From positions 53,119,828 to 53,183,827 of the forward strand of contig CM031618.1 in the NCBI GenBank assembly GCA_018398815.1: 64,000 nucleotides of DNA, given 5' to 3'. Shown one piece after another: positions 58,596-64,000 of this stretch; the first letter of the stretch is position 1; every line of letters begins with the position of its first letter. Origin of the DNA: Conus ventricosus (taxonomy: Eukaryota; Mollusca; Gastropoda; Neogastropoda; Conidae). The notes below the pieces were generated by a model. The model saw only the letters and a list, made by a program, of their open reading frames with translations, was not told the DNA's origin and did no database searches. The position numbers and the translations under genes are program-made.

Positions 58596-58765
58596 AAGCG
58601 CCAGCTGGCAGCTCTTCAGTCGGCACTACCCAGGTAGGCAGCTCGTTATGTAAACGAGTGTGGATTGTATAGCGCTTAGAGCTTGGTCTCTAGCCGAGAA
58701 CAGGTGCTATGTAAGTATTCATTACAATAATAATAATAATAACAATAACAATAATTATAATAATA
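58596..58765 (+). mobile_element. SINE-type 3' tail, copy 2, with (AAT)n end
   Basis: CTGGCAGCTCTTCAGTCGGC, CTACCCAGGTAGGC, TATAGCGCTTAGAGCTTGGT and a final (AATAAT)n run at 58,725-58,765 match the minus-strand copy at 32,318-32,495. It is only ~90 bases downstream of the tRNA-headed SINE; whether they form one composite retroposon is not settled. Confidence 0.72.
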
Positions 58766-58779
58766 ATAATAATGAAAAA

Positions 58780-59055
58780 GGATTGATGATAGAAGAACGT
58801 GAAAATGACGAATGACTGGCGGGAGAATGAGGAAACGATGACCGACTGACTGGAGCAGAACGTGAATGAGATGAAGGAATGACTGGAGAAAGGCATGAAA
58901 GTGATAAGTGACTAACTGGAGAAGAACATGAAAATGTTGAATGTCCGAGTGGAGAAGAATGTGAAAGCGATGAATGACCGATGTCAGAAAAAATGTAGAA
59001 AAATGACTGACTGACTGGAGGAGAATGTGAACACAGTGAACGACATATGGAACCA
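58780..59055. repeat. Degenerate minisatellite flank
   Basis: Irregular GAATGACTGGCGGGAGAATG-like units of ~33-40 bp; diverged edge of the following array. Confidence 0.65.
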
Positions 59056-59485
59056 GAGCGTGAGAATGATAAATGATGAACAGGACGTGAAGACAATGTG
59101 AGAATGATAAATGATGAACAGGACGTGAAGACAATGTGAGAATGATAAATGATGAACAGGACGTGAAGACAATGTGAGAATGATAAATGATGAACAGGAC
59201 GTGAAGACAATGTGAGAATGACAAATGATGAACAGGACGTGAAGACAATGTGAGAATGATAAATGATGAACAGGACGTGAAGACAATGTGAGAATGATAA
59301 ATCATGAACAGGACGTGAAGACAATGTGAGAATGATAAATGATGAACAGGACGTGAAGACAATGTGAGAATGATAAATCATGAACAGGACGTGAAGACAA
59401 TGTGAGAATGATAAATCATGAACAGGACGTGAAGACAATGTGAGAATGATAAATCATGAACAGGACGTGAAGACAATGTGAGCAC
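59056..59485. repeat. 38-bp minisatellite
   Basis: About eleven units contain GAACAGGACGTGAAGACAAT and GTGAGAATGATAAAT, with GATGAT/CATGAT variants. Minus-strand Ser/His/Leu frames of ~228 residues come from it. Confidence 0.96.
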
Positions 59486-59593
59486 GATTAGAAAAATGGG
59501 AAAACGATGAATAAATGACGGGAAAAGGAGAGGACGATGAAAGTGGGACGGGAGAAGGACGAGAGAATGATGGAAAACTGTTCGGACGAATTA

Positions 59594-59910
59594 AGAAGAA
59601 CGTAAGAAGAACGTAAGAAGAAGGTAAGAAGAACGTAAGAAGAAGGTAAGAAGAAGGTAAGAAGAACGTAAGAAGGTAAGAAGAACGTAAGAAGAAGGTA
59701 AGAAGAAGGTAAGAAGAAGGTAAGAAGAAGGTAAGAAGAACGTAAGAAGAAGGTAAGAAGAAGGTAAGAAGAACGTAAGAAGAAGGTAAGAAGAACGTAA
59801 GAAGGTAAGAAGAACGTAAGAAGAAGGTAAGAAGAAGGTAAGAAGAACGTAAGAAGAAGGCAAGAAGAAGGTAAGAAGAAGGTAAGAAGAAGGTAAGAAG
59901 AACGTATAAC
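59594..59910. repeat. 11-bp minisatellite
   Basis: GTAAGAAGAAG and GTAAGAAGAAC units alternate irregularly (about 28), with occasional 8-bp units that lack one AAG. Confidence 0.96.
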
Positions 59911-60094
59911 GGACGGGATGAAAACGGAACGTAAGAACAGTGAAGGAAGCATGAAACGAGACAGCGTGAATGATGACTAATAGATAATCATAAATGACAG
60001 GTGGAATGAGATGACATCATATCCATGAAGGAGAGGCGAAGAGAATATGTATGAAGAATGAGAATGAGAATATACAAGATGCAAAGCAAATAAA

Positions 60095-60416
60095 CGTACT
60101 CCCAATTTATCTCCCTGAAAAACATCACAATCAAACATGCGTCAAAATGCATTTCGTCACCGAGATATTCCATAAAGAAGAAAAACCGTTTTGGGCCGTT
60201 ATAGCCGTTATTAACGGCTATTCTGGTAAAATAAAACATCGGGCATCATCCGTGACCCATGATGAACATACCTACAAATCTTTAGAAAGATCGGCCCAGA
60301 ACTTTTGTCTGGAGCGAGTGGAACACATTTTGCAATTTGACCATGGACAGACACACAGACAACATTTCTTCGTTCCATTGTAAAGTATTCCCTGTTCTAT
60401 AAGAACTGGAAGTACA
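60095..60416. mobile_element. MITE-like TIR element, copy 2 (inverted)
   Basis: Reverse complement of the element at 3280-3704. Ends are CGTACTCCCAATT and AACTGGAAGTACA, so the TIRs here carry a few mismatches. It lacks the T-rich insertion of copy 1. Confidence 0.75.
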
Positions 60417-61794
60417 ATGATGTAGTGTGGACAGGACAGTAGCATGAGAAGGATTTGGGAGAGGGGAAAGGCGAGAGGGGCATAAGAATGATCGATTAAA
60501 CAAAAACAGGGCAGCATCAGAAGGATCCAGTGATGGACGAACTGAGGGGGGGGGGGGGGGATGAAATGAGAGAACAATACATTTTTTATTAAGGGGGGGG
60601 GGGGCTGGACAAGAAGAGGAGGAGAGAAAACAGGACGATGGACAACATGAAAGCAAGATACCGTCAGGGCAATTCAATACAGGAAGAAACAGATGTGATG
60701 ACGAGAATGACGACAGATGGATGCCGTGAGGAGAGAAAAACGCGAAACGGACGAAATGAATACAGAAGAAGGTGAAAACGATGAATAATGGACGGGAGAA
60801 AAACGCGAGAAAGTTCAGTGACGGACAGGACCACAAGAAGCGAATGACAGACGGGACAAGAAGAACGAGGAGACGTTAACGGAAGGGATGATTTATGAAC
60901 TGCAAGAACAGGAGAACGTAAATATGACGAAGATAGGAAAGAAGGAAGGAATATGAATAACAGACACAATGAAACAACAAAAAACAATTAAGGCTATAAC
61001 TAAATGACAAGAACGAGACTATGCTGAATGATCGACGGGACTAGAACACGGTAAGTGTAAACGGATTGAGAAAAGAGCGAGAGAAGGACGAAAGAGGGAC
61101 AACAGGAGAAGGAAGAAAGGGGTGAACAACGGACTGAATAAAAATTCAAAAATGGTGAAAGACAGGAGAAAGGAGAACGTGCAAAATGATTAAAGAGAGA
61201 TAGGAGAAGAACGTGAAAATGATGAAAAAGTAATGGGAGACTAACGTTCGAGTGATGAAGGGCAGTTCGGATAAGACGGCAAGAAACTGACAATGGCGCA
61301 CAGGGCCTCGATTAGAAGCAAACGGGCAAGCACGAAAATGACAAAAGAATGGACGAAAGGACAACACGAGATAAATAATGATCGCGATAATTAGAGCGTC
61401 AGAATCATGGAGCAGGGGTGGAATGAAAAGAGAAAGTGATAGCTATGAAAACGAGAATGTGAGAATGATGTATGAAAGGTGACGGACAGAATTGTGGATG
61501 GGAAAAATAACGTGAGAACGATGAAGAACGGGATGAGAAGGGGAGAGGAGTGCAAGACCAATGGATTACTACACACTGGACAGCGTAGGAACGGTGCAGT
61601 AATGATTGGAAACAAGAGCACGATGAGTGTTTGCAAACAGAGAAAAGGAGAAGGTGAGAATGACGAATGAGAAACTGGACGAGATAAGGGGGGAGAGAAC
61701 GTGGGAATCACGGAGTACATGAAAATCGGACATCGTAAAAGTAATCCGAAGATGAATGGAAAGAACAAAAACCGCTGGACGCGATCAGAAAAGA
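60417..61794. repeat. Degenerate minisatellite region
   Basis: Words such as GAACGTGAAAATGATG, GGACGAAA and GGGAGAAG recur at loosely 30-45 base intervals, with poly-G tracts near 60,547 and 60,596. It looks like a decayed ancestor or flank of the array that follows. No gene is seen. Confidence 0.6.
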
Positions 61795-64000
61795 AGAACG
61801 AGACAATGACGAACGACAGACGACACCAGAGAATAGAAAGTGGGGATGGTGAATGACGAACGACAGACGACACCAGTGAATAGAAAGTGGGGATGGTGAA
61901 TGACGAACGACAGACGTCACCAGTGAATAGAAAGTGGGGATGGTGAATGACGAACGACAGACGTCACCAGAGAATAGAAAGTGGGGATGGTGAATGACGA
62001 ACGACAGACGTCACCAGTGAATAGAAAGTGGGGATGGTGAATGACGAACGACAGACGACACCAGTGAATAGAAAGTGGGGATGGTGAATGACGAACGTGA
62101 TGAATAGAAAGTGAGGATGGAGAATGATGAACGACAGACGTCACCAGTGAATAGAAAGTGGGGATGGTGAATGATGAACGACAGACGTCACCAGTGAATA
62201 GAAAGTGGGGATGGTGAATGATGAACGACAGACGTCACCAGTGAATAGAAAGTGAGGATGGTGAATGACGAACGTGATGAAGAGAAAGTGAGGATGGTGA
62301 ATGATGAACGACAGACGTCACCAGTGAATAGAAAGTGAGGATGGTGAATGACGAACGTGATGAAGAGAAAGTGAGGATGGTGAATGACGAACGTGAAGAG
62401 AAAGTGAGGATGGTGAATGATGAACGACAGACGTCACCAGAGAATAGAAAGTGGGGATGGTGGATGACGAACGACAGACGACACCAGAGAATAGAAAGTG
62501 GGGATGGTGAATGACGAACGTGATGAAGAGAAAGTGAGGATGGTGAATGATGAACGACAGACGACACCAGAGAATAGAAAGTGGGGATGGTGAATGACGA
62601 ACGACAGACGACACCAGAGAATAGAAAGTGGGGATGGTGAATAACGAACGTGATGAAGAGAAAGTGAGGATGGTGAATGATGAACGACAGACGATACCAG
62701 AGAATAGAAAGTGGGGATGGTGAATGACGAACGTGATGAAGAGAAAGTGAGGATGGTGAATGACGAACGTGATGAAGAGAAAGTGGGGATGGTGAATGAC
62801 GAACGTGATGAAGAGAAAGTGAGGATGGTGAATGACGAACGTGATGAAGAGAAAGTGAGGATGGTGAATGATGAACGACAGACGACACCAGAGAATAGAA
62901 AGTGAGGATGGTGAATGACGAACGTGATAAAGAGAAAGTGAGGATGGTGAATGACGAACGTGATGAAGAGAAAGTGAGGATGGTGAATGACGAACATGAT
63001 GAAGAGAAAGTGAGGATGGTGAATGATGAACGACAGACGACACCAGAGAATAGAAAGTGGGGATGGTGAATGACGAACGTGAAGAGAAAGTGGGGATGGT
63101 GAATGACGAACGTGATGAAGAGAAAGTGGGGATGGTGAATGATGAACGACAGACGACACCAGAGAATAGAAAGTGGGGATGGTGAATGACGAACGTGATG
63201 AAGAGAAAGTGAGGATGGTGAATGACGAACGTGATGAAGAGAAAGTGAGGATGGTGAATGACGAACGTGATGAAGAGAAAGTGGGGATGGTGAACGACGA
63301 ACGACAGACGACACCAGTGAAGAGAAAGTGAGGATGGTGAATGACGAACGTGATGAAGAGAAAGTGGGGATGGTGAATGACGAACATGATGAATAGAAAG
63401 TGAGGATGGTGAATGACGAACATGATGAATAGAAAGTGAGGATGGTGAATGACGAACATGATGAATAGAAAGTGAGGATGGTGAATGACGAACATGATGA
63501 AGAGAAAGTGGGGATGGTGAATGATGAACGTGATGAAGAGAAAGTGAGGATGGTGAATGACGAACGTGATGAAGAGAAAGTGGGGATGGTGAATGACGAA
63601 CGACAGACGACACCAGTGAAGAGAAAGTGAGGATGGTGAACGACGAACGACAGACGACACCAGAGAATAGAAAGTGAGGATGGTGAATGACGAACGTGAT
63701 GAAGAGAAAGTGGGGATGGTGAATGACGAACGACAGACGACACCAGAGAATAGAAAGTGGGGATGGTGAATGACGAACGTGATGAATAGAAAGTGATGAT
63801 GGTGAATGACGAACGTGATGAAGAGAAAGTGAGGATGGTGAATGATGAACATGATGAAGAGAAAGTGAGGATGGTGAATGACGAACATGATGAATAGAAA
63901 GTGGGGATGGTAAATGACGAACGTGATGAAGAGAAAGTGAGGATGGTGAATGATGAACGACAGACGATACCAGAGAATAGAAAGTGAGGATGGTGAATGA
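61795..64000. repeat. Mixed 36-bp and 47-bp minisatellite
   Basis: Two unit types share AAAGTGAGGATGGTGAATGA and GACGAACG. The short one (36 bp) continues GTGATGAAGAG; the long one (47 bp) continues ACAGACGACACCAGAGAATAG. About 55 units are interspersed and continue past the window end. Three overlapping minus-strand frames of 431-502 residues are repeat artefacts. Confidence 0.96.

Noticed and set aside
62235..63743. 502-residue minus-strand frame of Ser/His/Phe repeats
   Set aside because: Derived from the 36/47-bp minisatellite, with three overlapping frames open at once.

Overview
This window looks like intergenic, repeat-dense nuclear DNA from an animal, most plausibly a marine invertebrate such as a mollusc. 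That guess rests on the non-LTR retrotransposon and tRNA-derived SINE types, the very heavy load of (GA)n, (GT)n and (GAT)n microsatellites, and the many minisatellites; it is not proven by any host gene. I found no convincing host protein-coding gene. The only intact coding sequence is a Tc1/mariner-type transposase. Nearly all other long open frames are translations of tandem repeats that happen to lack stop codons.

Layout. 1-3.0 kb: a large foldback repeat, a smaller foldback with a hammerhead-like motif, and microsatellites. 3.3-3.7 kb: a TIR-bearing MITE-like element with a second, inverted copy at 60.1-60.4 kb. 4.6-18.0 kb: three copies plus one inverted partial copy of an unnamed ~2-kb composite repeat (A 4.6-6.7, D 8.0-8.6 minus, B 14.3-15.8, C 15.9-18.0). 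Different copies have grown different internal tandem arrays. Copy A is split by a SINE with a 12-bp target-site duplication. 9.8-12.2 kb: a decayed LINE whose ORF ends in a C2H2 zinc finger. 18.1-22.7 kb: a foldback and three minisatellites of 61, 36 and 53 bp. 23.0-23.9 kb: a 5'-inverted (twin-primed) LINE fragment. 25.2-27.3 kb: a 38-bp minisatellite.

31.4-33.2 kb: a LINE 3' end (RNase H-region/CCHC), a SINE-type tail and a third zinc-finger LINE fragment. 34.8-36.4 kb: a ~510-bp tandem repeat whose last unit and the DNA after it look like poor-quality consensus. 36.5-38.6 kb: a decayed minus-strand LINE with endonuclease GKSDH and reverse transcriptase remnants. 42.2-51.9 kb: a nearly continuous satellite block (46-bp, 39-bp with a 78-bp higher-order form, then a GACT/GAAC-based array) with a 100-N assembly gap. 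53.2-56.4 kb: a dead LINE interrupted exactly at a TA dinucleotide by a 1.6-kb Tc1-like transposon with an intact 342-aa DD34E transposase. 58.2-64.0 kb: SINE pieces and 38-, 11-, 36- and 47-bp minisatellites running off the window edge.

The elements relate as parasites and substrates rather than as a pathway. LINEs presumably supplied the machinery for the SINE insertions, the Tc1-like element landed in an already dead or dying LINE, and internal pieces of dispersed repeats were repeatedly converted into local satellites.
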